From NCBI RefSeq assembly GCF_002009175.1, contig NZ_CP018047.1, positions 310,001 through 374,000 on the forward strand: 64,000 nt of DNA, in the 5' to 3' direction. The notes under the pieces are model-generated. The model was not told the origin of the DNA. It did not search any database and saw only the letters and a list, made by a program, of their open reading frames with translations. Positions 12,801 to 22,291 of this stretch are shown here, piece after piece. A program made the position numbers and the translations under genes. Source of the stretch: Streptomyces niveus. Lineage in GTDB: Bacteria > Actinomycetota > Actinomycetes > Streptomycetales > Streptomycetaceae. Numbering within the stretch: position 1 is the first letter of the stretch; each line of letters begins with the position of its first letter.

Positions 12801-15800
12801 GCGCGAGCGCCGTGAGCAGTACGTCGTTGATCTCGCAGTGGAAGGCCGACGGGATGGTGGTGAACAGGTGCCGGGCCCGCTCGGCGCCGTAGACGACCGT
12901 CCGTGAGCGGGCCGTGCCGGTGGTGTCGCGGGCGGGGTCCAGGGGACGCCGGGCGAAGCGGGGGCCCGGTACGGCCAGCATCCGCTCCCACAGGGGCAGT
13001 TCGGCCTGCCGTTCCTCGGTACGGGCCTGCTCCTGGAGCGCGCGGCTCCAGTGGCGCAGGGACGTCTCGACCGGACGCGGGCCGGGTGTGCGGCCCGCCG
13101 CGGCGTCCTCGTACGCGCCGACCAGGTCGGGCACCACGACGCGCCAGGACACACCGTCGCAGGCCAGGTGGTTGGCCATGAACAGGAGCCGGCCGGGTGT
13201 GTCGGGGCCGGCGTCGAACCAGACCACCCGCACCATGCGGCCGTCCCGCACGTCGAGTTCGGTCTGCCCCCGCGCGGTCTCGCGGGACAGCACACGCAGG
13301 AGGGCGTCCCCGGAAAGGGTCTCAACGGGCACGCGGCGTACGCAGTCGCCGGCCAGGACGCTGCCGACCGGCCGGACTTCCAGGGACCAGCCCGGTGCCG
13401 AGCTGTCGAGGCGGAGCCGGAAGGCGTCGTGGTGGTCGATCAGCGACTGGACGGCCGAGGTCAGCGGGGACTCGCGCAGGCCGCCGGGGACCCGGAGCAG
13501 TACGGCCTGGTGGAAGCCGTCGATGGGCCCGCCCTGATCGCGCAGCCAGTGCATGATCGGGGTGAGGGGTACGTCACCGACGGCCGCCGCGGAACCGCCG
13601 GTGGTCTGCCGGCCGGTCTCCCGCGCGATCCGGGCGAGGGCCTGGACGTTCTTGTACTCGAAGATGTCCTGCGGGATGAGGACGAGACCCGACTGGCGCA
13701 GATGGCTGACCAGTTGGATGGACATGATGCTGTCGCCGCCGAGGTCGAAGAAGCTCTTGTCGCGCGGTACGTCGGACTCGCGCAGCACTTCCGCGAAGGC
13801 GGCGGCGACCAGGTCCTCCCGCGAGGCGGGAGCCTCGCGCACCGGCTCCGGCTCCGGCGCGGGGACGGGTACGGGAACGGCCGGGGGCACGACGACAGCC
13901 GGGGGTGCCGGAACGGCCGGCGGCTCGGCGAGGGGAGCGGGGTCGGTCTCGCGGGCGAGCTTGCCGTTGGGAGTGCGGGGAAGGGCGTCGGTGAGCCGGA
14001 CTTCGGCCGGTACCAGATGGGCCGGGAGGCGTTCGGCGAGCCAGGCGCGCAGCTCCTGCGGCGCGGGCCGCGCGGACGCGTCGGAGGGCACGAGGTGGGC
14101 GATCAGCCGGGCGTCCCCCGCGTGGTCGGTGCGTACGACGGCCATCGCCTCGGCGACTTGGGGGTGGCGGGCCAGTGTCGCCTCCACCTCGCCCGGCTCC
14201 ACCCGGAAGCCGTTGATCTTGACCTGCTCGTCCACGCGCCCGAGGAAGTCGAGCTGCCCGTCGGACCGTCGGCGGACCGTGTCCCCGGTGCGGTACATCC
14301 GGGTGCCCGGGGGGCCGAAGGGGTCCGCGGGGAAGCGGTCCGCGGTCAGCCCCGGACGGCCCAGATAACCGCGGGCCAGGCCCTCGCCGGCCAGGTACAA
14401 CTCCCCCGTCGCGCCCTCCTCGACCTGATTGAGGGCGTCGTCGAGCACATAGGCGCGGACGTGGCCGAGTGGCCGGCCGATGGGCGGCGCCGCCGTGGTC
14501 GGGTCCGCGTCGGCCCGCCACGCGGTGGCGTACACGGTGGCCTCGGTCGGCCCGTAGGCGTTGAACAGCCGGGTGCCGGGCATCGTCCGGACCACCCGCT
14601 CGGCGAGGCCGACGGGCAGGGCCTCGCCCCCCAGGGCCAGGGTGCGGGCCGACAGGTCGAGGCTCGTGCGGTCCAGCAGCTTGCCGAGCGCCGAGGGGAT
14701 CGCGCAGACGAGACCGCCGGACCAGCGGGGCGGTTCGTCGTCCAGGAGCGACAGCAGGTTCCGTACGACCTCGACCGTGCCGCCGGTGGCCAGCGGCGGG
14801 AACACCTCGGCCACGGACACGTCGAAGCTGAACGAGGTGGCGGCGAGGCTGTGCGCGAGCGCGTCGGCGCCCAGTTCCTCCTCGGCCCACGCGAGCAGGG
14901 GCAGCACATTGCGGTGTGTCACGACGACGCCCTTGGGGGCGCCGGTGGAGCCGGAGGTGTAGATGACGTACGCCGGGTGACCGGGCGTCAGCGGTGCGGT
15001 GCGTTCGCCGTCGGTGATGTCGTGCGACGCGGTGGACGCCAGTTCCGCCCGTACCGGCTCGGCGTCCAGGACGACCGTCGGGCCGGTGGGTGTGCCGAGG
15101 TCCCGGTCGGCGTGGGCGGTGTCGGTGAGCAGACAGGACGGGCGGGCGTCGCCGACCACGAAGCGCAGGCGCTCGTCGGGGTAGGCCGGGTCGAGCGGCA
15201 GATAGGCGGCGCCGGACTTCAGGACCGCGAGCATCGCCACGAGCATGTCGGTGGTGCGGGGCAGGAGAAGACCGACCAGCCGCTCGGGACCCGCGCCGCG
15301 GCTGATGAGCAGCCGGGCCAGCTTGTTGGCCCGCTCGTGCAGTTGGCGGTAGGTCAGCTGTCCGTCCCGGTCGCGTACGGCGACGGCGTCCGGGCCGCGC
15401 CGCGCGGCCGCGTCCAGCACCGAAGTGAGCGTGTCCCGGTCCGTCCGCCCCGTGGCGGCCGGTGCCGGGGTGACCGGACCGGCCTGTTCCCCGGTGGACG
15501 GTGTGGCCAGCGCCGCCAGGGTGTGGCCCGGTGCTCGAACCGCCGCGGTCAGGAGTGTGCTGAGCAGCTGGGCGTGTGCGTCCGGTCGGGTCTCCGACTG
15601 GTCGTCGGCCGGTCCCGGGACGGTCACACGCAGGGTCCGGCCGTCCGGTTCCTCGTCGAGCAGGAACCTCGGGGCGGTGGACGGCGGGCCGCTCAGGCGT
15701 CGGCCGACCGCCCGGTGGCCGCCGAAGCGCAGGGCCGGGGCCGCTTCCCGTACGTCCGCGATCGCGTCGTACAGCCGCTCGGAGGTACCGGTCGCGTCGA

Positions 15801-16740
15801 GCGCGCGGCAGACCTCGGTGTGCCGGAACCGCTGGTGACGCCGGACCCGGCGCGATTCGCGGGCCACCTGTCGGACGAGGTCCGCGAACGGGGTGTCCGG
15901 CGTGACGTCTAGACGGAGCGCGGCGATGTCCTCGGCGGCGCCCGGCACGCGCTGGAGGGCACGCTCGAAACGGCCGTCCACGGGCAGTCCGAGTACCACG
16001 TCGGTCGTTCCGGTGGTCCGGTGCAGATGGGCGGCGACGGCGGCGATCAGGACCGATCGCGGGTGGGCCCCGCAGTAACGGGCCGCCGCCCGTACCGATT
16101 CCGTGTCCGGGGCCCACCCGCGAAGGCCGGCCGGCACCTGTGCGGGACCGGGGGCCGCGCCCTGTCCGGGAGGCGTCAGGCCGGCGAGGCGTTCCCGCCA
16201 GAAGGCGGCGTCCGCCTCGGGCGCCGTCGAGGCCCGGTAGGCGGCCTCGGCCTCGGTGAGGCGCCCGAGGGGCGGGAGCGCGCCCTCGGTGGCGGGCCGA
16301 CCCGCGACGAGCGAGGTGTAGACCTCGGCGGCTCGGCGGCTGATCAGGGCGCAGCCGTACGTGTCGAGAGTGCGCCGGGGATGCCCGTGGAACCAGGTGA
16401 ACCTGTCGTCCGCGAGCCGGATCAGGGCCTGCGAGGAGCGTGAGATGCCCCGGCCCGGCGCCGTCTCCCGCCGCAGCCAGACGTCGAGGGCGGCTGCCGG
16501 GTCCGGCTCGTCGCCCAGGTCCACCATGGTCAGCGGAACGCTCCCGCCGTCGGTGAACTCCAAACGACGGCTGTCGGTGCCGCCGGCGCCTTCACTCGCA
16601 CGCAGACGTACGGCTTCCGCCTCGCCGGTCACCTGGCGTATCGCGTCCTGGAGAACGGTCACGTCCACCGGGCCGTGGATGTCCACGGCCTCCGCGACGA
16701 GGTCGGCGTTCGGTGTCCATGTGCTGCCGTGATCAGACAT
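9835..16740 (-). CDS. Nonribosomal peptide synthetase with dead first C domain and terminal C-TE
   Basis: 2301 residues, ATG at 16740 inside the end of the dehydrogenase gene (8-bp overlap). Domains: degenerate C (about 1-430), A3 (FDVS about 642), PCP (GGDS about 1000), E (NHLACDG about 1194; first His is Asn, catalytic His kept), C (HHILLDG about 1694) and thioesterase (GWSFGG about 2096). In the first C domain the HHxxxDG motif reads PRRTLDT at 121-127 and the usual N-terminal SxAQ motif is absent, so it cannot catalyse peptide bond formation in the usual way. The A3 code reads about DVACAGAVYK; I have no confident match. E makes the residue D. The last C domain abuts the TE with no carrier between them, which is unusual. 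The only TE in the operon is here, so this protein probably acts last. Confidence 0.95.
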   Translation of the reverse strand: MSDHGSTWTPNADLVAEAVDIHGPVDVTVLQDAIRQVTGEAEAVRLRASEGAGGTDSRRLEFTDGGSVPLTMVDLGDEPDPAAALDVWLRRETAPGRGISRSSQALIRLADDRFTWFHGHPRRTLDTYGCALISRRAAEVYTSLVAGRPATEGALPPLGRLTEAEAAYRASTAPEADAAFWRERLAGLTPPGQGAAPGPAQVPAGLRGWAPDTESVRAAARYCGAHPRSVLIAAVAAHLHRTTGTTDVVLGLPVDGRFERALQRVPGAAEDIAALRLDVTPDTPFADLVRQVARESRRVRRHQRFRHTEVCRALDATGTSERLYDAIADVREAAPALRFGGHRAVGRRLSGPPSTAPRFLLDEEPDGRTLRVTVPGPADDQSETRPDAHAQLLSTLLTAAVRAPGHTLAALATPSTGEQAGPVTPAPAATGRTDRDTLTSVLDAAARRGPDAVAVRDRDGQLTYRQLHERANKLARLLISRGAGPERLVGLLLPRTTDMLVAMLAVLKSGAAYLPLDPAYPDERLRFVVGDARPSCLLTDTAHADRDLGTPTGPTVVLDAEPVRAELASTASHDITDGERTAPLTPGHPAYVIYTSGSTGAPKGVVVTHRNVLPLLAWAEEELGADALAHSLAATSFSFDVSVAEVFPPLATGGTVEVVRNLLSLLDDEPPRWSGGLVCAIPSALGKLLDRTSLDLSARTLALGGEALPVGLAERVVRTMPGTRLFNAYGPTEATVYATAWRADADPTTAAPPIGRPLGHVRAYVLDDALNQVEEGATGELYLAGEGLARGYLGRPGLTADRFPADPFGPPGTRMYRTGDTVRRRSDGQLDFLGRVDEQVKINGFRVEPGEVEATLARHPQVAEAMAVVRTDHAGDARLIAHLVPSDASARPAPQELRAWLAERLPAHLVPAEVRLTDALPRTPNGKLARETDPAPLAEPPAVPAPPAVVVPPAVPVPVPAPEPEPVREAPASREDLVAAAFAEVLRESDVPRDKSFFDLGGDSIMSIQLVSHLRQSGLVLIPQDIFEYKNVQALARIARETGRQTTGGSAAAVGDVPLTPIMHWLRDQGGPIDGFHQAVLLRVPGGLRESPLTSAVQSLIDHHDAFRLRLDSSAPGWSLEVRPVGSVLAGDCVRRVPVETLSGDALLRVLSRETARGQTELDVRDGRMVRVVWFDAGPDTPGRLLFMANHLACDGVSWRVVVPDLVGAYEDAAAGRTPGPRPVETSLRHWSRALQEQARTEERQAELPLWERMLAVPGPRFARRPLDPARDTTGTARSRTVVYGAERARHLFTTIPSAFHCEINDVLLTALALAVQRCMGTTEDVVIDVEGHGREPVVPGADLSRTIGWFTSMYPVRIAPGVPLSGGTVPSGGDLGRALRGVKEQLRAIPDKGIGFGMLRYLNPETGPRLAAAEPRHIGFNYFGRFLLPSEGGEQDWSPAPETGMTAGADAGMPLDHPLSVNALTEDTADGTALRIAFSWAEGAVDDERVDELVDHWFELLDALAAHAAEPGAGGRTPSDFPLVRLDQSAIERLESDHPGLDEILPLSSLQQGMLYHLLLGSMNTPGAGDPADVSHSLYTIQFWLELEGTLDTTAMRDAFRALLDRHRNLGAAFVHTGLPHPVQIFRPGMDVPWQETDLSGLPEAEREDEVERLLEKERARPFEPARPPLLRLLLIDLGANRQRLVLSTHHILLDGWSLPIIIGELFALYRARVTGTPHALPTGTPFREYANWLSRVDGEAAEAAWRTALTGFTPTKVGNREPGEPVPSRHLRTSLGEDVTGALVGTGRRYGVTLATVLQTCWAILLAEETGRQDVVFGSVVSGRPAELPGVEAMVGLFINTVPTRVRLDPAETLGSLFVRVQNEQAKLLPYQHISLTDIRRITDSGDMFDTMMSFANYPFDGEALRRPAPDLELVRASGEDRQHYPLGVVLSHRDDVLSLQIEYHPHLIDPDRANDLVERFTALLTRSAHAPHSVLGELRSADLLVDGAADVPVAALPEPGPSALGGGTGVLLPLREEGGRPPLFCVHPAAGIAWSYAGLSGPLGTDQPLYGLQARGLDGSQVLPGSVAEMAADYVAQLRTVQPAGPYHLLGWSFGGIVAHEMAVQLQRAGEEIGLLAVLDAIPAIPAEGDSTGAGDGGDCAEAKETGDDGAGAPVRFGPDHVMRTILQFFGYDPTIWADEEMTYPRFLEISRAYPGLLATFDEAMIETLCRVYTNNAVLSHEHTPSRYTGDLLVFTALETSADDAARQWEPYVDGGKPDVRAVECPHAEMGRPGPLAEIAEMLAPALRGRPTGSEVTG

Positions 16741-17653
16741 GGCTGTCAGCTCCTGCGGGCCGCGGATCGGTGGACTTGGGCGACGGGTACGAGTGGAATC
16801 CGCGGCCGGTCTTTCTGCCTACGCTTCCGTCGGCGACCAGCTTCGACAGCAGCGGTGTCGGACGGAACCGGTCGTCACCGGTGAACTCGCGCAGCACGGC
16901 CAGCGTGTCGACCACGGTGTCTAGACCGATCAGGTCGGCGGTGCGCAGTGGTCCCGTGGCGTGCCCGAAGCAGTCCTTGAAGACCCGGTCCACGGTGTCC
17001 GCGTCGGCGGTGCCGGCCTCCACGACGGCGGCCGCCTCGTTGACCGTCAGCATCAGTACGCGGTTGCTGACGAACCCCGGGCCGTCGCCGACCACGATCG
17101 CCTTCTTGCCGAGGCCGGCCAGGACGTCCAGGGTCCGGCGTATGGTGTCCGCGCCGGTGGACGTGGCGGTGGCGACCTCCACGGTGTCCTTGAGCGGCGC
17201 CGGGTTCATGAAGTGGGTGCCGATGACGTTCGCGGGACGGTCGGTGCAGGAGCCGAGGTGGGCGACGGGAATCGCGGAGGTGCACGAGGCGAACACCGCC
17301 TCGGCGGGGCAGACGCGGTCCAGGGCGCGGAAGATCTCCGCCTTGACCGGGAGCCGTTCCGGGGCGCAGTCCACCACGAAGAGGGCATCGGACAGGGCTG
17401 TCATATCCGCTGTCCAGCTCACGCGCTCCTCGGCGGGGCCGGGGTCCTGCCGGCGCAGCAGCCGGGCGGCGCGGATCCCGGTGCGCAGCCGCTCCGGCCC
17501 GCTCGCACGGGCCGCGGCGTCGGGATCGACCACCACGACGGGGTGGCCTGCCGCGGCGAAGCACTGGGCGACTCCGGCGCCCATGGTGCCCGCTCCGACG
17601 ACGCCCACCGGAATCCTGGCCGTGTTCGGCTCACTGTCCTTGCTCTCGACCAC
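16733..17653 (-). CDS. 3-hydroxyacyl-ACP/CoA dehydrogenase, FkbK type
   Basis: 306 residues from GTG at 17653, chosen because GGAAGG stands about 10 bases upstream. An ATG at 17695 overlapping the upstream stop as ATGA would add 14 residues and cannot be excluded. The N-terminus has the Rossmann motif GAGTMG, and GTHFMNP holds the catalytic-type His of 3-hydroxyacyl-CoA dehydrogenases. In methoxymalonyl and hydroxymalonyl pathways this enzyme oxidises glyceryl-ACP at the primary hydroxyl with NAD(P). Its place between the KS protein and the NRPS, with FkbH/I/J homologues in the same operon, supports that role. It is coupled to the NRPS that follows. Confidence 0.85.
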   Translation of the reverse strand: MVESKDSEPNTARIPVGVVGAGTMGAGVAQCFAAAGHPVVVVDPDAAARASGPERLRTGIRAARLLRRQDPGPAEERVSWTADMTALSDALFVVDCAPERLPVKAEIFRALDRVCPAEAVFASCTSAIPVAHLGSCTDRPANVIGTHFMNPAPLKDTVEVATATSTGADTIRRTLDVLAGLGKKAIVVGDGPGFVSNRVLMLTVNEAAAVVEAGTADADTVDRVFKDCFGHATGPLRTADLIGLDTVVDTLAVLREFTGDDRFRPTPLLSKLVADGSVGRKTGRGFHSYPSPKSTDPRPAGADSHV

Positions 17654-17691
17654 GCGTGTGGTTCCTTCCCGTTCGGTGCACGCTCGCGCTG

Positions 17692-20600
17692 TCATTCGGC
17701 GGACGCGGCCGCGGCGCGCGCCAGGGTGACGAAGTCGTCGGTCAGGGCGAGCACCGTCGCCTCGTCGAACAATTCGGTGCGGTAGTCGACGGCGATCCGG
17801 TGGTCGGCGACGCTCCAGTGCAGGTCGGGGGCGGGGCCGTCGGGCGCGCCTCCGGTACCTCGGAGGTCCGCGGTGATGTCGAAGGGCAGGGACTCCCCCG
17901 GCAGCGGCCTGGCCTCCGCCTTCGCGTACAACCGGGCGATCCGGCCGGTGAGTTCGGGGAGCGACGGCTCGTCGGTCACATCGATCCGCAGGGGCAGCGG
18001 CGCCGTGTGCGGCCGGACGAGGCCGAGCACCAGTTCGTCGGACTCGGCGCGCTCGGTGAGCAGGGTGACGAGTACGGCCAGCAGGCCCGCCTCGTCGAGG
18101 GCCGGGGCGAGAGCGTCGGGGAGCAGGACCTCGTGACGGGCCGTCGTACCGCTGCCGCCGCCCTGGGGGCGCGGCCGGTCGGTGGGCAGCTCGAAGGGGC
18201 GCAGGCCGGCCCCGGCGTCCGACCTGGGGCCCTCGGGCCTGCCCGGTAGCGCGGAGAGTGGGAGAGCGGTGTCCCCGGTCGCCGCCCACAGCAGATCGAC
18301 CCAGGAGCCGGTGATCGCCGCGATCGTGCCCCGGTCGAACAGGTGGGTGCTGTACTCCACCACCACGTCGAGGTCGTCGGCTCCGGCGCGCTCCCCGACG
18401 ACCACCGAGATGTCGAACTTGGACGTTCCCGGCGGAAGGCCGGGGAACAGCGGTCCGCCCTCCTCGTCCACGGCCGGGCCGAACAGGCTCTCGCCGAAGA
18501 CGAAGTGCGGCGGCAGTGTCTGGTGGACGTACATGACGTCGAAGATCGGGTTACGGGCCGGGCCGCGCTCGGGGGCCACCTCGCGCACCACGGCGTCGAA
18601 GGGGATCTCCTGGTTCTCCAGTCCGTCGATCACGCCGGTGCGCACCTGGCGCAGCAGCGTGCGGAAGTCGGGGTCCCCGGAGAGGTCCGAGCGCAGCGCG
18701 ATGGTGTTGTTGAAGAAGCCGAGCAGGCCCCACAGTTCGGGACGGGTCCGGCCGATCGTGGGGGTCCCGACCACGATGTCCTCCTGGTCCGCCCACCGGG
18801 AGAGGGTCATCGTGAGACCGGTGAGCAGCAGCGTGAAGAGGGTGGCGGACTCCTCCACACCGACCTTGCGGAGCCGGTCGACCAGCTCGGGCGGGATGGT
18901 CAGGCCGTGGGCGGCGCCCGCGAAGTCCATTCGCGCGGCGCGCGGTCGGTCGGTGGCGAGTTCGAGGACCGGGGGGTCGGTGAGCCGTTCCTTCCAGTAG
19001 CGCAACTGGCCTTCGAGCAGCCCGTGTTCCATCAGCTCGCGCTGCCAGTGCGCGTAGTCGCGGTACTGCACGGGCAGCGGCTCGAAACGGTGCTCCCGTC
19101 CTTCGCAGCGTGCCTGGTAGAACTCCATCAGCTCGCGCATGAGGATCTGCGGCGCCCACCCGTCGTTCACCGCGTGATGGGTCAGCCAGCAGAAGAGGTG
19201 GTCGTCGGGCGCGAGGCGGATCAGGGTGACGCGGACCAGCGGGTCCCGTTCCACGTCGAGGGACCGTTCGGACTCGACGCGGATGATCTCGCGGGCGGTG
19301 CGCTCGGCGTCGTGCCTTCCCGTCAGGTCCTCGTAGCGGAAGAAGTCGCCGAGTCCGGGCCGGACGGCGAGCCGGGCGCGGCCGTCGACGGAGACGAAGT
19401 TGGACCGCAGGACCTCATGGCGCTCGGCCAGGTCCTCCCAGGCCAGCCGCATGGCTTCCGGGTCGATCGGGCCGCTGTGGCGGGAGGCGCCCGGGAGGTT
19501 GTAGAGGGTGGTGCCCGGATCGAGCTGGTGATGGAACCACATGCGCTCCTGCCCGTAGGACAGCACCAGGTTGTCGGTCCGCCGGATCGGCGGGAGGGCG
19601 GTGGTGTCCTCGCCGGGTGTGGCCCGTTGGGGTCCGGATGACGGGGTGGGGCCGGAGGGCGGCGCCAGATCGGCCTGCACGGCGGAGGCCAGATCGGCGA
19701 CGGCGGGGTGGTCGTAGACGTCGATCATGCGCAGGCGGACGCCGTAGCGCTGCTCGACGCGCTTGAGGAGGAGCAGGGCGATGATGGAGTTGCCGCCGAT
19801 GGCGAAGTAGTCGTCGTCGGGGGCGACGGCTTCCGCGTAGAGCAGTTCGGCCAGCGTCTCGCGCAGCCAGGGCAGCACCTCGGCCGCGGAGTCCGGGCCG
19901 GGGGACGGCGCAGGCTCGGACGTGCCGGAAGACAGCGCGGACATGCCGGGGGACGGCTCGGGTGAGCCGGCCGTCACCGGCGGCTGGAGCACGGCGGGCG
20001 GCTCGGGAGCGACCGGGACGGGCGTCGCGCCCGCGGACTCCGCCGGGAGGTCCGGAGCAGGGGGAAGCGGCGGTCCCCCGGCGGGTTTCCGTACGGCCGG
20101 GGCGGGAGGGATCACCGCGGTGTCCGGCGGCGCGGCGGCGGGGGCCGTGAACACATCGCCGGTCCGTCGCGCCCAGCAGGGGACGCCCCGGAACGGCGGG
20201 CCCGGCAGCGGCACACGGCGCCCCGCCGGGGTCTGCGCGGCCCAGTCGGGGTCGTGCCCCAGTTCGTAGAGCCGCGCCAGCGCGCCGAGCACACCGTCCG
20301 TGTCCGGTCCGGCGGTGAGCACATGGGCGTCGGGACGGCCGGCCAGGTGGTCCGCGAGGAGGTCGCTCAGCTCCCCGCGGCTGCCCAGTTCGACGAACAC
20401 GACGGGCCCGAGGGCCAGTTGTTCGTCCGCTGCGGCCCGCAGGCGTTCCGGGTCGAGGGGCGGGACGGTGATGTCGCCGCTCGCGAGGTCCCTGATGTCC
20501 TCGTCGGTGAGTGTGCCGCCGAGGTGGCGGACCGCGTAGCGGGAGACTCCGGAGCTGATCAGCCCGTCCGGTGCGATCCCGGCCCGGACGAACGCGGCGT

Positions 20601-22275
20601 GTGCGGCCAACTGCCCGCGTACGGCGTCGGCTTGGGCGGCCGGGAACCGCAGGGTCTCGGGAAGCGGGGCGGGCACACCGGTCAGGGCGGGCGGGCGCGC
20701 GTCGCCGGAGAGCAGGAGGACGACACGGGGCCGGGCGGGCGGTGTGGAGACCGGGGCGAGCCGGCCCCAGGTGACCGCGGCGGCCAGCCCGGTGGCGAGC
20801 TGCCGTGTCCCGTCGGCCACCACGCCCACACGGAAGGGGTGGTGCTCGCGTCCCGTGTTCAGGGTCCAGGCGATGTCCTCGAACGGGACCGGGCTGGTGC
20901 GCAGTTCCACCGACAGTCGCTCGCACAGCAGGTACAGATCTGCCTCGGTACGGCCCGACACACCGACCGTCCGCGGTGCCCCGTCCGGCGGGACGGCGGG
21001 GAGCGCGGGCGGTTCCTCGACCACGCAGTGGGCGTTGACGCCGCCGAGGCTGAAGGAGCTGACGCCCGCCCGCCGTACGCCCTCGGTCCGCCACGGCCGC
21101 AGTGAGGTAACCACCTCCAGCCCGGCGCCGTTGAGATCGACCTCCGCCGCGGCCTGCCGGAAGTGCAGGGACGGGTACAGCTCTCCGTGCCGCACGCTGA
21201 GGATCGCCTTGACCAGACCGGCGATACCGGCCGCGTGGTCGAGGTGGCCGAGGTTGGTCTTCAGGGAGCCGATCGCGAGCGGCTCACGCCTGCCCTGCCG
21301 GGCGAGTGCGAGGCCCTCCACCTCGACGGCGTCGCCCAGCCGGGTTCCGGAGCCGTGCGCCTCCAGGTATCCGGCCGTACCGATGTCGAGCCCGGCCCGG
21401 TCCCAGGCCCGTGCGATGACATCGGCCTGCGCGCGGGCGCTGGGCGTGGCGATGGTGGCGGAGTGGCGGCCGTTGTGCGCGGTGGCGGTGCCCCGGATCA
21501 CCGCGTGGACGAACGCGCCTTCGTCCAGGGCCCTTTCGAGGGTGGTGAGCAGCAGCACCGCGCCGCCCTCCCCGGCGCCCGCGCCGTCCGCCGCCTCGTC
21601 GAAGGCGCGGGAGCGGGCGGTCGGCGAGGCGATGCCGGGGAAGTCGTCGGCCGCTGCCGCCGGGGCGATGAAGTGCCGCAGGCTCACGCCGCCGACCACG
21701 GCGTAGTCCGCCTCGCCGTCCCTGAGTTCGCGGCAGCCCTGGTGCACGGCCACGAGCGATCCGTTGCACCCGGTGTCCACGCCGTAGCACGGGCCGGTCA
21801 GGGCGAAGAGGTGGGAGATACGGGCCGGCAGGGCGAAGGGCATGTTGCCCATGAGGCTGAGGGTGCCCGGCTCGCTCACGAACGGCAGATATCCGTTGCT
21901 CGGTGAGCTGAAGATGACCGCCGTCCGGCTGTCGCGCAGTGCGGCGGGGGTGTATCCGGCGTTCTCCAGGGCCTCCCGGGTGAGGTGCAGTGCCAGCCGG
22001 TGCTGGGGGTCGGTCACCTCCGCCTCGTACCGGGAGAGGCCGAACAGCTCGTGGTCGAAGAGGTCGATCCGCTCGACGTAGCCCATGTCCGGGTAGTCGA
22101 GCGACGCGTCGAGCCCGGTGGAGGCGACGCGTTCGGGAGGCGCGGGCCGTACGGAGTCCCGGCCGGCGCGCAGGTTGGCGCGCAGCGTGGCCAGGTCGGC
22201 GGCCTCGGGCAGCCGTGTCGCGATGCCGATGACCGCGATGGCGGCCGTTGCGGCACCGGTTGTCTGCGCCTTCAC
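17692..22275 (-). CDS. Hybrid PKS-NRPS: KS-(vestigial AT)-PCP-C plus C-domain remnant
   Basis: 1527 residues from GTG at 22275, with AAGGAG 8 bases upstream; the stop of the A-PCP gene lies just before it. The ketosynthase keeps Cys170 (in DTGCNGSL, where DTACSSSL is usual), His307 (EAHGSGT) and His344 (NLGH). After it comes an AT-like stretch (about 490-720) in which the GHSxGE site reads SSGVSR (about 575), so the nucleophilic Ser is lost and the domain is shortened. A carrier follows (GGNSI about 828) and a C domain (HHAVNDG about 1035). Residues about 1365-1527 resemble the C-terminal half of another C domain without its HHxxxDG part. There is no KR, DH or ER. It probably condenses the residue on the free A-PCP with a trans-supplied extender such as hydroxymalonyl. 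Confidence 0.9.
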   Translation of the reverse strand: MKAQTTGAATAAIAVIGIATRLPEAADLATLRANLRAGRDSVRPAPPERVASTGLDASLDYPDMGYVERIDLFDHELFGLSRYEAEVTDPQHRLALHLTREALENAGYTPAALRDSRTAVIFSSPSNGYLPFVSEPGTLSLMGNMPFALPARISHLFALTGPCYGVDTGCNGSLVAVHQGCRELRDGEADYAVVGGVSLRHFIAPAAAADDFPGIASPTARSRAFDEAADGAGAGEGGAVLLLTTLERALDEGAFVHAVIRGTATAHNGRHSATIATPSARAQADVIARAWDRAGLDIGTAGYLEAHGSGTRLGDAVEVEGLALARQGRREPLAIGSLKTNLGHLDHAAGIAGLVKAILSVRHGELYPSLHFRQAAAEVDLNGAGLEVVTSLRPWRTEGVRRAGVSSFSLGGVNAHCVVEEPPALPAVPPDGAPRTVGVSGRTEADLYLLCERLSVELRTSPVPFEDIAWTLNTGREHHPFRVGVVADGTRQLATGLAAAVTWGRLAPVSTPPARPRVVLLLSGDARPPALTGVPAPLPETLRFPAAQADAVRGQLAAHAAFVRAGIAPDGLISSGVSRYAVRHLGGTLTDEDIRDLASGDITVPPLDPERLRAAADEQLALGPVVFVELGSRGELSDLLADHLAGRPDAHVLTAGPDTDGVLGALARLYELGHDPDWAAQTPAGRRVPLPGPPFRGVPCWARRTGDVFTAPAAAPPDTAVIPPAPAVRKPAGGPPLPPAPDLPAESAGATPVPVAPEPPAVLQPPVTAGSPEPSPGMSALSSGTSEPAPSPGPDSAAEVLPWLRETLAELLYAEAVAPDDDYFAIGGNSIIALLLLKRVEQRYGVRLRMIDVYDHPAVADLASAVQADLAPPSGPTPSSGPQRATPGEDTTALPPIRRTDNLVLSYGQERMWFHHQLDPGTTLYNLPGASRHSGPIDPEAMRLAWEDLAERHEVLRSNFVSVDGRARLAVRPGLGDFFRYEDLTGRHDAERTAREIIRVESERSLDVERDPLVRVTLIRLAPDDHLFCWLTHHAVNDGWAPQILMRELMEFYQARCEGREHRFEPLPVQYRDYAHWQRELMEHGLLEGQLRYWKERLTDPPVLELATDRPRAARMDFAGAAHGLTIPPELVDRLRKVGVEESATLFTLLLTGLTMTLSRWADQEDIVVGTPTIGRTRPELWGLLGFFNNTIALRSDLSGDPDFRTLLRQVRTGVIDGLENQEIPFDAVVREVAPERGPARNPIFDVMYVHQTLPPHFVFGESLFGPAVDEEGGPLFPGLPPGTSKFDISVVVGERAGADDLDVVVEYSTHLFDRGTIAAITGSWVDLLWAATGDTALPLSALPGRPEGPRSDAGAGLRPFELPTDRPRPQGGGSGTTARHEVLLPDALAPALDEAGLLAVLVTLLTERAESDELVLGLVRPHTAPLPLRIDVTDEPSLPELTGRIARLYAKAEARPLPGESLPFDITADLRGTGGAPDGPAPDLHWSVADHRIAVDYRTELFDEATVLALTDDFVTLARAAAASAE

Positions 22276-22291
22276 GCGGAACACTCCTTCT

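Noticed and set aside
13051..15912. 953-residue plus-strand open frame
   Set aside because: It lies wholly opposite conserved NRPS domains and has no recognisable content.
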